Part shown: one piece after another, positions 27,355-42,767 of the stretch
How the letters are laid out: each line of letters starts with the position of its first letter
Position numbering within the stretch: the stretch's first letter is position 1
Source of the DNA: Alviniconcha marisindica
Lineage: Eukaryota; Mollusca; Gastropoda; Provannidae
Reading direction: 5' to 3'
Length of the DNA: 64,000 bases
Assembly (NCBI GenBank): GCA_018857735.1
Contig: JABMCL010002757.1
Location: forward strand, 328,501 to 392,500
Position numbers and translations under genes: made by a program
The notes under the pieces: model-generated
What the model was told of the DNA's origin: nothing
What the model saw: the letters and a program-made list of their open reading frames with translations, nothing else
Databases searched by the model: none

Positions 27355-29821
27355 ACAAGGACAAGACAGCAACGTGCCCCATGCACTAAGTTGTTTTTTC
27401 TCCTCACATTCGGCACCCCCCGTGCCTTATCGCTAGGTTTCCAGCACCCGTTGACTGCATACAGGCTGGTGCCACCTGTCGACCACATTGTCTCCGTCCT
27501 GGCTTTTATTGCAACTTCAAGTCACCACCAGGAAATACAATAAGACTGGCTTGAAAGCCAGCTCTCACAACTGGTGGATGTAGTTTCACTGACTAATACG
27601 TAGGCTAGTATATAAATTATAAAGATTTTTTTTTTAAGGAGGTGGGTGTGGGGGGTGGGGGTGGGGGGCAGGGTGTTGCCTCCACACAAAAAGTATATAC
27701 GTGGTGTGTGTGCGTGCGTGCGTGCGAGCGAGCGTGCGTGCGTGCGTGCGGGAAATGTTGTCAATGTGTTTGTGCTGTGAGTGTGTGGTGTGTTGTTGTG
27801 TTGTTGTTGTTTGTTTGTTTTTTGGGGGGGCTCATTTTTCCGTCTAGAGCGTGTGTGTGTATCAGTAAATGTGCACCCCTCCCCCCCCCCCCCCCTCCCC
27901 GTGTGTGTGTGTGTGTATGTGTGTGAAGACAACACTGAACACAAGGCAAATATTGCCAAGGATGCCTTAACTGACTCTGCCGCTCGACCTAACGGCGCCG
28001 GAGAGCTGTCACTGCCAGAATACAAATACAGTCAGCTGGGCAGCGGAATGCAAGTCACAGGACAAGACAAGACAGCCAGACGGATATGCGACGGCGGCCG
28101 GGGTGTGAGCGGCTCCGCAGTCACCGCAGAAGCGTACGCCGGGAAAACCACGAGGCTGGTTCCACAATAGCTATAAAGCGTCAGTCACCCTCATTCCACT
28201 CACAGAGCTCAGGTGAAAGTCGAGGTGGCTGGCCGTCCTGGGTTCCCGTCCCGTCCCTAACAAGCCTACGGTTTTTGTGCGGACGTAACGCAACACCTCA
28301 ACGACATTCCACTCACTGTCTCCGCTTCCACCAAACCCTAACCGCCACAATGGAATGCACAGCTAAACTGTTGCACACATTTCACACAAACGGCCACGCG
28401 CTTTCCACTGAGGCTAATGGCCGGGGGTGGGGGCGAAGGGGGGGGGGGGGGGCGGGGGATGGAGGGGGGAGGGTAAACCTGTCATGTACGCAGTCCGCGG
28501 GTGTTAACCCGCCTGGTTTCATCAGGGCAAAAAGCGATGCTAGTGTTTGGACCAGTTAAAGTGCCTTTCCGTCTGCGGCGCCTGGAACCCCTGATGACTG
28601 GGCCCTACTTCCCTGCCCCTCGTCAAGACGGGCGAACACGTGGGACCCAACCGCTGCCAGCCACCGTCCTGCCATTCCACAGGAAGGCAGTCTGAAAGGA
28701 CGTATGTGGCGGAAGTCGCAGCCGCCGCCCACCGCCGTCAGCCATGACTGGAAAAAAACCCTGAGATTCCTTCACTCCGAGTCGTCTTCGGAGAGCTACT
28801 GGCGGGAACCGATGAAGTGGGCGCTATACCTAGTAGTCACCACCAGAATGACTCCTGCATTTAGATGAGCAGTGGCGTGAGCCATTTTAATGTTTCATTC
28901 ATTGCCGCGGTGAAACGGCAAAGTCACTATCAGACAGTGTCCAGCATAAACCACAACCCTTGAAGAGAAAGCAGAGCCGAAGAGGAAACGAACAGACGAA
29001 GCTTATATTACCAGTTTCAACGCCTCCGCCTCGCCCGCAAAGCCAAACCGGCTCCGTTCGTTAGCCGGACTTGCTTAACGCCGAGCTAGTTGTATCCTGA
29101 GAGGTGCTGGCGGGGACCGAGATCCCAGGAGGTATAACTAGCGCTACACTGTCACTACGAGAACCAGAGCTCAGGAGCTGTGTGAAAGTCGAGGTGGCCG
29201 TCTTGGGCTTTCCGTCCTAACGAGTCTTATGGTTTCCGTGGACGTAAAGCAATATTGAACCATTATCACGCATTGGTCTCAGCTTGTCCCTAATACGTCA
29301 ACCGACATCCGAGGACATTAAGCAACACAACAGCAGCAACTATGAGAATGATTTTGCATTAAGGCGGGCAGCGATGTAAGCCATTTAATTTTTTGGTGGG
29401 GAGCACAGTCACAAAGATAGTGTCCACAAACCACAACTTCTGAAGGACAGTCGAAGTCGGAATCGAACCGAGGGCACTCTGCTTACCAGCCTAACGCCTT
29501 ACCGCGGGGCCAAACCGACTCGCCGGGGAAAAGCTGTCTGCGCGGACTCCTTTTAACTTAAACCGTGCAGTAATGTCCAACAACTGTTGTGCAGCCAAGG
29601 TGTAATAAATCTGAGCCACGCTTGAATATATATATATATATATATATACATGTGTCGGATTTCTTGTCCGCCCCCCTAGATTTAGGACACAGTGACGAGT
29701 ACTGCTCGGAATAGTGCAAATGTCCCCTACATTTCTCAAGCTGCAAAACATTCCGCGACTGAAAATACACTGAAATATGAAGTGCAGGAAGACAGGGGGG
29801 GGGGGGAAGAGTGTGTGTGTG

Positions 29822-29868
<47 letters not shown>

Positions 29869-29912
29869 TGAGTGAGTGAGTGAGTGAGTGAGTGAGTGAG
29901 TGAGTGTAGTGA

Positions 29913-29955
<43 letters not shown>

Positions 29956-31123
29956 TGAGTTTCCGCGTTATCTCGGCGCGTGTTTCCGCGTTATCTCGGT
30001 ATCTATCGCCAAGAACTGGTTAAATGATAGGCCAAGTTCAAGCTAAAAAGATGGTTTGCATTTTGTCCCCAACGAACTGAAGACTACTTTTGCGGGGCCT
30101 GCACGTGAGAGAGGTCGGCGCACTACAACTAGAACACCATCGCAGGTCACACACAACGTGCGTCTGCAGAACGGGAGCAACGGTCGTAAAACACCGCGCT
30201 GCAGGAAGTTGTTGCCACTGTTGTAGTCCATGCCGGCAAAGGAGACGAAAGGATGAATAAATCTCCGAAAAGTACAACGTGCGGATGTGTGGCTGTTCTC
30301 CTGGCTCGGGAGAAACTATACTAGAACATACTGAGTTAATCAGAACATAAAATAAATATATAAAATACAATGAAACCTTTAAAAGCGCGGCTTTTTGTGA
30401 TTCTGCATAACCACGCAAATTCCGCACCCAGGTATTTTAACGTTCGTTGATGATTTACATTTATTCCGTGTCAGTCTCATGCAAGTAAACAGTATGACAC
30501 TATTGTATACACTCCGCCTCACATCAGCAAGGTAGCCAAACCTGACACCCCCCCCCCCCCCACATGCACACACACACAACACAAACACACACTTCTGCTC
30601 CTCACGTGTTCAGTAAGTGGACTGCCAAGATTCTTTGTTTCCTCACAGGTTTATTATACCGGAAAACTTATTCCAAGGTCGGAAATACAACACCGCATTA
30701 ACATTTAAAAGGAGTATACCTAGTATGGCTTGATATATTGACCTAGCCATGTCCAAACTCCCCCTAACACAGTCCCCGAGAGCATTACGCCAATGTCAAC
30801 TGGCCGAGTGGGATCAGTTTCCCCGCCTGTCAACACGTACCTACTCACCTAGCTTGTCCTGCGGTGGTACCTACCCCCCTACTCAGCCACAGAGTAGCCT
30901 AATTACGGTACCCCACGCACCGTGGCCCTACACCGCTGATAACGGGCGAACTGGCGGCCCAACAACCTTCCACCACTGCCTACAACTCCACGACACCGAA
31001 TATCCCCTGTGTTGTCGTTGTTGAAACCTCGATGGAATGCCCATTATCACGAAGAGCCAGAAACCGCCAGAATGTTCGGGATCTACGCAAAACTGCGAAC
31101 ACTCAGATGAAATACATGATACA

Positions 31124-31194
<71 letters not shown>

Positions 31195-33474
31195 ACACAC
31201 ACAGACAGACAGACACACAGACAGATAGACAGAGGCACTTCTAGAAACTGTATGGTATGCGCAAGTTGTGTTTTCTATGTGATACCTAGCTACAGTCTGA
31301 AAATGAAATACAGATATCTGTGGAAGCGAGATTAAACAGTAGTTACACTACAATTTTAATCTGAGTGTAGCAAAGCACTGCACGAGAACTCCAACCCTGA
31401 CAAACAGCGAGGATCGGATGGCAGACTGATTGGAGACGACTCTATCCAGGACAATGACACCTCACCCTACGTGATCTCTGATGGCAGATTCAATGGAGAC
31501 GACTCTAACCAGACAAGGACACCCCCACCCTATATGATCTCTGATGGCAGATTCATTGGAGACGACTCTACCCAGACATGGACACCCCCACCCTACATGA
31601 TCTCTGATGGCAGATTCATTGGAGACGACTCTACCAGACAAGGACACCCCCACCCTACATGATCTCTGATGGCAGATTCATTGGAGACGACTCTACCAGA
31701 CAAGGACACCCCCACCCTACATGATCTCTGATGGCAGATTCATTGGAGACGACTCTACCAGACAAGGACACCCCCACCCTACATGATCTCTGATGGCAGA
31801 TTCATTGGAGACGACTCTACCAGACAAGGACACCCCCACCCTACATGATCTCTGATGGCAGATTCATTGGAGACGACTCTACCAGACAAGGACACCCCCA
31901 CCCTACATGATCACTGATGGTAGATTCATTGGAGACGACTCTACCAGACAAGGACACCCCCACCCTCTACACGATCTCACAGATCGCGAGAAAACAGCTC
32001 GCTGTTCAGACTAAGGCACAGGAAGAGCACGAGGAGGAACTCATATTCTCATATACAAACCTGATTAGATAGCGAAGATGGCAGGTTCTCTGGGTACGAT
32101 TAGATCAAGACAAGAACACCCCCTTCCCCCTCGGGCTGACACGGCCTCAAGGTCTAAACGGCAACGACGATTCCACGTGCACACAACGCAGAGCACGAGC
32201 ACGAGAAACCCCTACTAGCCTGAAAGACGGCGAGGATAGCAGGTTCTTTCGGTGCGATTAGATCAAAACCGACCCCCCCCCCCCCCCCCCCACCCCACCC
32301 CCCTTCTCTCATCCGCCGCCCACCCCGCCTGACAGGCCTGGAGGTCCGAGCGGCACCTGCTGACGATCAGACTACGGAGTAGTGAGAGCAAAGAGGTAAC
32401 GAATAATCTGGTAAAGTGTACGAGGAACCCGTGCAAGCCTGACAAATGGCGAGAAAGGCAGGTTCTTTGGGTACGATTAGATCAAGACGCGACCCCGACC
32501 CCCCTCCACACGGCGACCGCAAGGTCCGAGCGGCGGCAACGGCAGCTCGACGTGTAAACAACGTTACATGCAGCGAGAGTGTACGGGGAACCGCTCCCAG
32601 TCGGAGCCACGCCAGCGGGACCCGACATCCAGATGCCAGTGTGCCAACACTAAATAACAGTGACACAAATTGGTGCTCGTCTCCGGCACCACCGGTGCAG
32701 CGCTGAAGCCTGATGGAGGAAGACACTTTCACCTGCTGGCTACTTAGCTGCTACACGAGGCAGCCGACGTTCCTGCCAGTTGCTTGCATTAGCGAGGACG
32801 ATGAAGTAACGTTGCAGTCATGGGAGTCGGAGCATCTCAGCAGCTCTAGTGGCAACGGAGTACCCGGGAGTGGAAGGGGCTGAATAATCATGGGGATTTA
32901 ACGCCGAGTGGAATTTCATCTTTCTTGAGTGCAAGGGGTTCAGTGACGGATTATATTCTCATTAGGTCACCCCACTCTCGTGGCGCGCAATGACGTTACT
33001 AACTTACTAAGGGTTAAGCTGATCTAAAGAGGGAGGGGGTAGGGTGGACATTTTACGGATTAGTTTATATCACGCAACCACTGATACATAGGCGCGCACA
33101 AACCACACGCACATGCACACACATACATACGCGTACATAGCGCATACGAGTACGCACAAACACGAACTTACATGCCCACGCATACAGACACAAACACACG
33201 GACGCATGTACGCGCACGCTCAGCCGCATAAAAACAGCGCATACAAAGCCAAAGCATTCAGTACACTCGTAACGAGAGAGACCTGTGCATTGGTAGGTTG
33301 TCATAACAAGTCACTTGAAACGGAGATATCTGGAACCAAGTGGCTTTCAAACAGTGCCATTTATAACGATATCATCATTGAAGCGACAAACAGCAGCCTT
33401 ACCTCAACTCTCAATATTATGATTACGGTAGGCTCTCTTTCTCTGCGACTCACTCACTCGGTTGCTCGCGCGCG

Positions 33475-33505
<31 letters not shown>

Positions 33506-33522
33506 CCTCCCCACTTCAAAAT

Positions 33523-33589
<67 letters not shown>

Positions 33590-33643
33590 CTAGCTGAACC
33601 TTAAAAATCACACACAGACAAAAACACATCTCTCCCAATTTCC

Positions 33644-33708
<65 letters not shown>

Positions 33709-36700
33709 ACAGGCACACTACCATCACCACGCACCGTTGTCCTATTTGCCCACAACACCCGGCGCCTTACGTATAAGGAAGGGGCAATACGTATCCAGAC
33801 CGTGTCAGACTGCGAGAACCTGAAAGAGGTTGACACGCGACTAACGCGATGACACTTGGCAGGCGTGAGCACTGCGGTTGGGGGCCCGCGCCCCTCCTGG
33901 CATGGACCTGTATACATATAGGTCTATGTCTCCAGGCCTCCCCTGAGCTGATAGCAGTCCTCAGCTCGGCCCCAGCCAGCCAGCCTGCCCGCCTGGGCTT
34001 CTGCAGCACCCACTGCAGTCTTAACTTCTTCCCTTTCAGATGAAAACAGCAGCTGCAGCAACGACCAAAAAACAAACCAAAAAACGGTCATTAAATTTCA
34101 ACGTGAATGGAGGTAGGAGGTGAAGAGCGGGCGTTACGAGTCAAAATAACGTCAACATATTTTCATACTGACATACAACAATAGCCCCCCCCCCCCCCCC
34201 CCCCCACCACCACAGACTAAACTCTGAATATATTCCCACATACCACTGAAGGTTACGTTCTGTTTCAATTTAGTTCATGGAATTTATCTTAAAATTGAAG
34301 GGGGCGGGGGTCAAAGTGTAAGACTAGAGTCAAGCGATTATGCGAAGGCTAATAAGTACTTTTCAAAACTGACCCAAGGACTCGCTGGGATAAGAAGGCG
34401 CCTTTGAGATCGAGTCTGTTCTGGAGCTGGATGATAACAAGGCTAAACTCTCTCTCAGTACAAGCGTCATCGAATGAAGTTACTGAGAAGTTGTTCTAAA
34501 GCTGATCACCACACACACAACAGACTATCTCTGTCACACACACATTTCGTGGCGCCAGCCTTTCACTTCAGTTCCCCCCCCCCCATTCTTTTCCTTTTTG
34601 TTCTGGGTGGTGGGGGTAGGGCACAACCTCCATTCTCATCATGCAACCGGCACCAGAGATTCCATATCTTGTTTTTCTGTTTGAATACTGCCTCCCCTAT
34701 CTCTCGCTCTTGGATTTATTGCCAGAATAATGCACACGTGTTAGTCATCTCAAGAACGACAACAAAAGTACGGTATTTCGCCCCCCACCCCCTCACCCCC
34801 CAACGTGCCACAACCCTCACCCACTCAGCCCCCGTGCAGAGAGAAGACCCGTCTGCGGTTTTGTGAACAATTGTTTGGAAGTCTTCCACTCAGCCAATCG
34901 CAGTGTAAAGCCCATTAACAAGGCGAGCTGACTTTGTTTTCGTTTTGTCCCGCTCTCTATGGCAGGAGGCCCCCAGCGCACAAAAGGACGCGAGTCGACA
35001 AGCGACGTGGTCCCGAAACCCAACCCTCTCCCCAGCCGGTAATTAGGGTCCTTCAGGCCGGCAGGTGTTTGCGCTGAAATTGGCCTCCGCCGGCGCCGCC
35101 GCTCTGCCAACACGCGTTGAGGACCTTGATCTTTTAGTGTCAGTGTCAGGCCAAAAGATAGATCAGAGCCACGTCGCAGACAACAAGACTCGTTTTCCGG
35201 TCAAAATTGGCCCGCGCCAAACCGACGGAGGACCTTGATCTTCCGCCGTCTTTGACAGGCGAAGGTATAAAATCTGTATTATATGCGGGACGGGACTGGA
35301 GACAAGGAGAGTTGGTTCACGTCGTTCAAAAACTGTCCCGCCGAGACTTGCCGAGTCAGGCTAAAAAAAAAGAAGAAAAAAATTAACCTTGGTCTGTAGT
35401 GTCAGTGTCAGGGTTGCTTTTGTAGACGAGCCAGTCCGAAGTTGCTGTAACTTGCACCCCCCCCCCCCGCCCCCAATAAAAAAATAAAAAAAGAAGAAGA
35501 GGGGAGTGGCAAAAGAACGTTAAAGACTACCGCTTCAGACAATGCAGTTGTCAAACGACCTCAACCAAACTGACCCCCCCCCCCCCCCCAAATCCTCTCT
35601 CTCTCTCTCGGGCATAAATCAACCACTTTCTAATTATTAACATCTGCCGCTCACACCTTACAAACATGCCGAAGGTCTTGCCTCCACGCCCGGGCACGGA
35701 AATGAAAAGAACCCACGCTGCGCAAAAGTTACAGCCGTCTTGTGTACATGTATCGTAAGAATGTCCGCACACACTGACACAGCCCGCTCACTGTCCCTCT
35801 GGATTACGAGCAGCGCACACGTTTCAATCCGCAGTGCTTTGTTTCAAATTCCGCACATTTCTCCTTCATGCCCCAGCAGTGCCATATCTACACACGCAGA
35901 CAGTTGACCTCGGAAGCCGACTTCCGTACGCTAAATATACATATATACGGCCCTGGCGACCGCGATTCGCTGCTGGTTGGCTGATACGAGGAAATTTGCC
36001 AGATAGTTTAAAAAATCGAAGGAAAAAAAGAAAAGAACGAAAGAACGCATGAATATCTCAAAAACGTTTCGCGAAACGCATTCCACAGTAGTTGTCGCGA
36101 AATGTTTCCCTAGCCACAAGCTCCGTTTCCACCCTACAACCGTGAACGACAGCGGACTTGTGTGTGGCAGTCATCATTTGGTGGCAGTTTCCACAACTCG
36201 CCTGTTGCAGCCACAGCTTCTTTTCACTGCAAACTGCACGTTGCACATGCACATATTTTATTCGGCAGCGACGTTTCTTTAGCAACTGCCATAACGGGAG
36301 ACAGTTTTGCACTGAAAAAAATAAAATGAAAAAATATCATTTTTGCAACGACAAAACTGGAACGGTCGGTTTTGCCGTTGCACAACTCGTTGCAAATCTG
36401 CAGTTGCAAGAGCGATCTGTGGCCTCAAAGCCTCAACCAAACCCGCTCTTTCGCGGCAGCAAATATTTGATGGTTAAAACAACAACAACAAAAGACCGGC
36501 AGGCAGCATCGTTTTTCTACCTCCCCGTTGCATGAAGGTCAGACTTGCAGACGAAGTCTCTGTCGACTGAAAAAAAGGCTGAAGCAAGAATAATTGCGCT
36601 GTGGAAAGGCCCAGCGCCGTGCGTGAGGTGCATACATATATGTAAATCAATGCAGGTTTGAAACAACGCAAGGCGATTTTTTCTTCTTCTCCCTTTCTGA

Positions 36701-36805
36701 CACTGAGAAGCAGTCTGCAACTTGTCTCCGAGTCTGAGACTTGTCTCCGACAAAAAGGCCAAAAACCTAATTTGACGTGTCCCTTTCAAACGATGAGATT
36801 GTGTG

Positions 36806-36857
<52 letters not shown>

Positions 36858-37287
36858 TGTGTGTGTGTGTGTGTGTGTGTGCGTTGCGTACTATCGGTTA
36901 TTCATTTTCTGTCACCGTCAAAAGACCACAGATAAATCACACTGACGTACGAGTCCGGCTGTTGAATGTGTGTGCAAGTCATTAATCTATATACAAAATT
37001 GACCTCCGCCGTTCCGCGACTACGGGCTGAACACCTTGACCTTCAGTCCCCGTCCAGATATGCCACAACTCGAGAGACAATGAGTTTATAGGCTCGTAAC
37101 TAACGGCGAACGCCCTCTCGTGTAGGCTGTAATCGGTAAATGCACTCACGCTATTAACAAGTCTGTGGTCGTTGTTCACGCTAAAAAAATCACACACAGC
37201 GAGCCCTCCGCCACCATTCAAAAAGCCCGTCGCAACCATGAAGTTACTCTTTTATTCTAACCCATGGATTTAATAAATGTTTATTTT

Positions 37288-37348
<61 letters not shown>

Positions 37349-39661
37349 TGTGTGTATGTGGACTGATCACTGACTTCTCTAATTAGGGCACCCCCTAAAA
37401 AAAGAACAACTGGGAAAAAAAGGCACAACCCTCGCCCGCAGTGCGTAGGTGTTGTAAGACTCAAACACACCACAGACAGACGGACAGGAACAGCAATTAG
37501 TAATAGTAATAACAATAACGATATACTTTATTCATCCCTGTATACAGGCAAGTCAATCTGCATTTCATAGGGAAATACTTACAAAGCCCCTGCACCCTAC
37601 CCCGACACATGAAAATGAAAAGTAAGCACGAGAATTCCATTTTTTACAGCGCTCCCCGTCGCCATTGCCAAGACTGACAGTATCCTGTTGTCTAAATGGA
37701 TTATCGGAAATAAGAAAACGACGCAGGAAGACTGGATAAACGACTCGAAGAGATCGAAGGAGGAGGACGTTTCCAATACGATCCCTTCTCAAAGCGGGGG
37801 GGGGGGGGGGGGGGGGGAGGAGAGAGAATGAAGACAGTAGTGATAAATACAGTTGAATGGGACAGGTGCTGGAAAAAGAAACCCAGGATTATTTCCGTAA
37901 ATTCAGCATTACGGTATTGCGATTCTCCGTAAATTGGGGATTACAGTTACGTCTGTAGTGACGAAGAAAGCTGACTGGGACTGGGGGTGGAAATGCAGTC
38001 TTCAGATTTTCTACAAAACCTCGGGATTACGGTACTACTGCTGACCGGATTGTTAAAAATGGACACTTTTCAGCGTGTTCGTTCTTCTCAATGCCGGCGA
38101 TTCCACGCGCCGCCTGTACGGCACATACTGCAGTGAATGCACACACGAAGCACCGTCTTCATCTTGTACCGCTAACACAGTCCTACAACAAGAGTTCTGA
38201 GGGATCTGTGAAAGGTAAATGATGTATAGTGCGTGTGGCTTCGGTCTCAAACTGCCCCACGCTGCTACAGCTACAGCCTGGAACAGATTGCAGACCTTTA
38301 TCTCCAGTGGCACTGACTAGCTGCCAAACGAAGACCCCGATCAAAGAGAAACGGTCACTTGTTTGGACTGCTCACGCTGTTTAACAAAGAACAAGTACAG
38401 AGCCAACACTCTCGACCAAGCTGGAAACACGGCAACGTTCTAACACTTTGGATGGTGGTGGGGTGGGGGGGGGGGGGTTGGGGGGGTGGGGGGGGGAGGA
38501 GAGATGTCCCCAAGATTATACCGTTCTCAGCGCAAGAAATGAAGGACATTCCGAGACAGAGCACCACTGATTTCTGAGTGCACAGCAATCTCGTTCAATC
38601 CTACCTTAAGACACTCAGGTCCAGACCACCCAGGTCACACATAAAAATCCAGTCAAGAAAAAGGGCAGCTAAAGCGTACGAAAGACTGTGATCCGTTCTG
38701 CTAGTGTTAATGCTGTTAGTTGGTTAGTGTGACGATGGTGATGACTGTGACGATCGGTCAGTGTTTACGTCATTGTGATGAACTTCAATTCTACTAGTAT
38801 GGAATTAATAACATTTTTCGTTCTTGCCTGCCCCCTCTCTCTCCCGCCCATTCTTCGTGCGCTGTTTGGGTAACCATCTTGGCGCTCAAAGTGGCCGAGA
38901 GTGTGCGCTCAGCCTCTTTGGTCTTTTTTCTTGCCCTCTAATGTCCTCACAATGCGCTCAAACGTCGTAGCCTTGACCAAGCAGTCGCAAACTGGACCCC
39001 ACCACCGATCCCGCTGACCGCAAACAAACTGAAGGCGCTGGGAGATTTTTCAGACTCGGTGACAGTGACAACCCAAGGAGAGATTAGGACAAGGCGTACG
39101 ACAAAGTGATTTTATCGTGTTGATAAGCGCGTAGCTCTGATCGATACTCCAGGACTATGTGAATACGCGGTGATTCCACGAGCCGCCTGTCTGACACATA
39201 TAGCCACTCATTATTCTTCAACGAGCTGCAACGGGGGAGTTGTGCCCCATGCCGCCCCCTCCCGGTCCCGCTAAGCCAACAAGTGTGTGTGTGGAAGGAG
39301 GGGGGGGTGGGGGGCTGGGCTGTGCACACATAACCCAAGTCTATCCCTCTTTGACAAAACTAATGCGCAGCTCTATCCTTTCCGATATCTCCAGTTTACC
39401 CTGGACGCCGATAAGAGGAGAATAATTTAAAATAAATTATGTGCACAATGAATATCACCGGTGATGGCGGCCCAACTTGTAAAAGAGACATTGCCAACTA
39501 AAATGTTTGACTTCTCCTTTGATGCAGTTTACCCAGCCAGCTTACCGTTGGGATATCAATTCATGCAGGCATTGTTAGCCAGAAGCCTGAAGCGTATATG
39601 ATTATATCAAAATGTCAGGCTGCGGATGGCATTTCTGAAACAGAAATACGCAAGAAACAAC

Positions 39662-39750
<89 letters not shown>

Positions 39751-42375
39751 AAGCGTGAAAGAAAACCATTCCTGGTATCATCTAGTCTCAGTGCCGCGCT
39801 TCCTGCGAAGCTGTCCTGGGATGCATTAGTGGGCAATTCATAAAGCTGGAATCCAAAACGCGTGCTTTATCAATATTACTCACGTCGACGCTTCTTTTGG
39901 GTGTATGTGTTTCTATTTTGGCCGTGCAATCTCCATTTATCAAACTTCACACCGTGCAAAACGGCAATAAATGAAGCAGAGACTCTCCAAGTTCTCCTGC
40001 GAGTGCCACCCCAGCCCCTTCTCTTGTGGAGGTGAGGGATGGCTGGGGTCAGAGGGGTGAGGGAGGTGGAAAAATCAAATAACGGTGGGAACATTTCCAG
40101 GTGTCTGTTATTCTTATCTAAAGTGATGCCATGAACATTATCAAATTTATGAGGAGTGGGTGAGGGGCAATGGAAATCATTGCATACCTTGGCCCTTTAC
40201 ACGAGTGTGCAGTACACGTTGGACTGAATACCTGTCTAAAATGCCAGACACTCGATGGCGGTAGAAATCCGAAACAATACAAACGTTGTCTGGGTGGGAA
40301 CCAATAGACCCCCCCCCCCCCCGCCCCCCCACCACCACCAAAAAAGACTGGCGGAAAAAGAAAAACAGAAGAAAAAAAACAGCGCGAAATGCAAACTTAA
40401 ACTTCTTTATCCCTTAAATTAAAACTTCTAAGCAGTTAAATCGGACCCACTAAGCGCAGCTTAGAACATGGTCGTTTGCCTCCGGACGGCATGGTTAATC
40501 TAAGATCTCCAGCACACACAGGCGTGTAAATCGGCCATCACTCAGAAGAACGCCGGCAGCAGACCAGAGGGGCGGGATGGAGGGAGGAAGAGAGAGAAAA
40601 ATTGAGTTCTGAACTCTACACTCTTCTTCACATAACCACCTATGGTCATACTCATAGCAACCACAGACAGGGAGAGTGGCGCATTTTAAAAGGGTCTAGG
40701 AATAGCGCCTCTGTATCGGGGACTGTTCTGTCAGCGAAGCAGGGAGTTCGTTCTTTGGCCAGAGTTAGCTGACTGGTATTATTTTAACCTCTTAGTAAAG
40801 AGGCTGTGGATGGGTGCACGTTCCCAACTGTACAGCGACTCTTGAAGTTAACGCCCAGTCAACCGCGAAGGGTTACATAATACATACAACAGGACGAAAC
40901 ACGTCATCAAATCACTAAAAAAAAAAAAAAAAAAAGTCAAGTACGACTCACCGTTTACGCCACACGTAAAACACAACAACAAAAACTCTCGAGAGGATTT
41001 GAAAAACCTGAAGAAAAAAAGCTTGAGTGAACGGGGATTGTGAAGGCAGAAATTATAAAGACAGAATTCATGAGAGCCGGCGAAGCATGCAAAGCAATAC
41101 TGTGGCCTACTCCAGGCTTTTAACTCTATTGATAAGACTCACTGAGGACTCTATTTTAACTCTATTTATAAGACTCATAGTCTGCCGAGGGGACATACAT
41201 TGCTGCGTCCTGTACGGTCCATGGCACCCCACTTGCGCGATCCGAGTACGTACCAATCATTTGCTTAGCATGAGTTACGGAGAAAAAGAACTGATAATGT
41301 CGCTTTTTGTGCTCGTTTGCACCAGGAAATACAGAAAATAACCACAAATGCAGACAGGCAAACAGAAGGACTACAACGAGACAGCAAGCAGTATCTGCTG
41401 AGCTATCTTCTGTCTTGCCACCATTTGTACTTTCATATATATATATATCATTTGTCTTTTATATGGGCAAAGTATACTGACTGCATAGGTTCTTGAAAAC
41501 AAACGAGGCTTGATAAGTGCGCAGCACACCATAATCACCCATTACATTCCTAACTGAAACACTGGGCAACCCAGCTACAATCTTCTCCAACACCGAAAGA
41601 TTAGTATCACCCCCCAGTCACCCCCCCCCCCCCCCTCCCAAGTCACTCCTCCAACCTCCAAACCCCGTACCCCCCCCCCCCCCCACCCCCAGTCACTTTC
41701 CTTCCACCACCACCCCTCCCCCCCCCACCCCCGCCACTCTCCTCCCAGTCCCTCCTCTCTCTCTTTGCATGCATCTAAGTCTCCACACCCACCAACAATC
41801 ACGCCATGTTCCCGAGGTCTGATATTCCCGAGGCCCTCTACCACCCACACACAGACGCTATCACCTACACGCACCCACGCTTCACTTGAAACAGCACCGG
41901 GCTCCACGGTTAAGATGCGAGGACGGTTGTTGTTGTTGTTGTTTTTAAATCGAGACGGTGCAGACAAATGTTTTAGACTGACCACCATTGAGTTCCAGAC
42001 AGATGGAGCCATAAAACTGGGCGGACGTTCGCCGAGAGACTTCGCTTTGGGGTTTTGAGCAGTTTTTCGACTGATGATCGCAGGGTACGAGATGGTTGGG
42101 AAATGCAACTGAAACGAAGACACCCTTCACTGAAATGGCCGTAGACCAGTCGCCAGCGTACACTGGCAGCGGAATTTCACTGGTAGCCACTATGCCAGCG
42201 ACTAAGTTCCTTGAGTGGAGTCTGTTGTTTTCCATTACGAGCCGCGTTGCCTTGTCGGTTTTGAATCCATTGTAGGTGGTCTGCTGGTAAACCAGTGAAA
42301 GAAGTTACAGTAGCCCTAGCGAAAAATAATGCTCACGCCGATACAAGTAACTAAGTACACAATAACGTGGCTCCC

Positions 42376-42446
<71 letters not shown>

Positions 42447-42723
42447 AAAGCATCTCTACTTCTCACGTGCCGCGATCTTCTGAGATCCCTGGTAACCTGA
42501 TGCCGTTTTTCTCAGTCTCAGGGCGGGAGGGGGTGTTACTATTTGGGTGAGGTTGGATAGTAGCCGCTGATCAAAGACGGATAAGGTCCATTCACGCTGC
42601 CCTATCAATTTGTCTTGCACCCCCATGGGGTTTTCTTATAATAAACCTTTTTCCTTACCTACCTTCAAGTAAAAACCTACCGCAACAGTTTAAAACAGAC
42701 AGACGCTGAAACTTAACTGAAAC

Positions 42724-42767
<44 letters not shown>

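Noticed and set aside
31455..31975. CRISPR-like repeat array
   Set aside because: Repeats are 62-63 bp head to tail without unique spacers, in an animal intron; it is a minisatellite.
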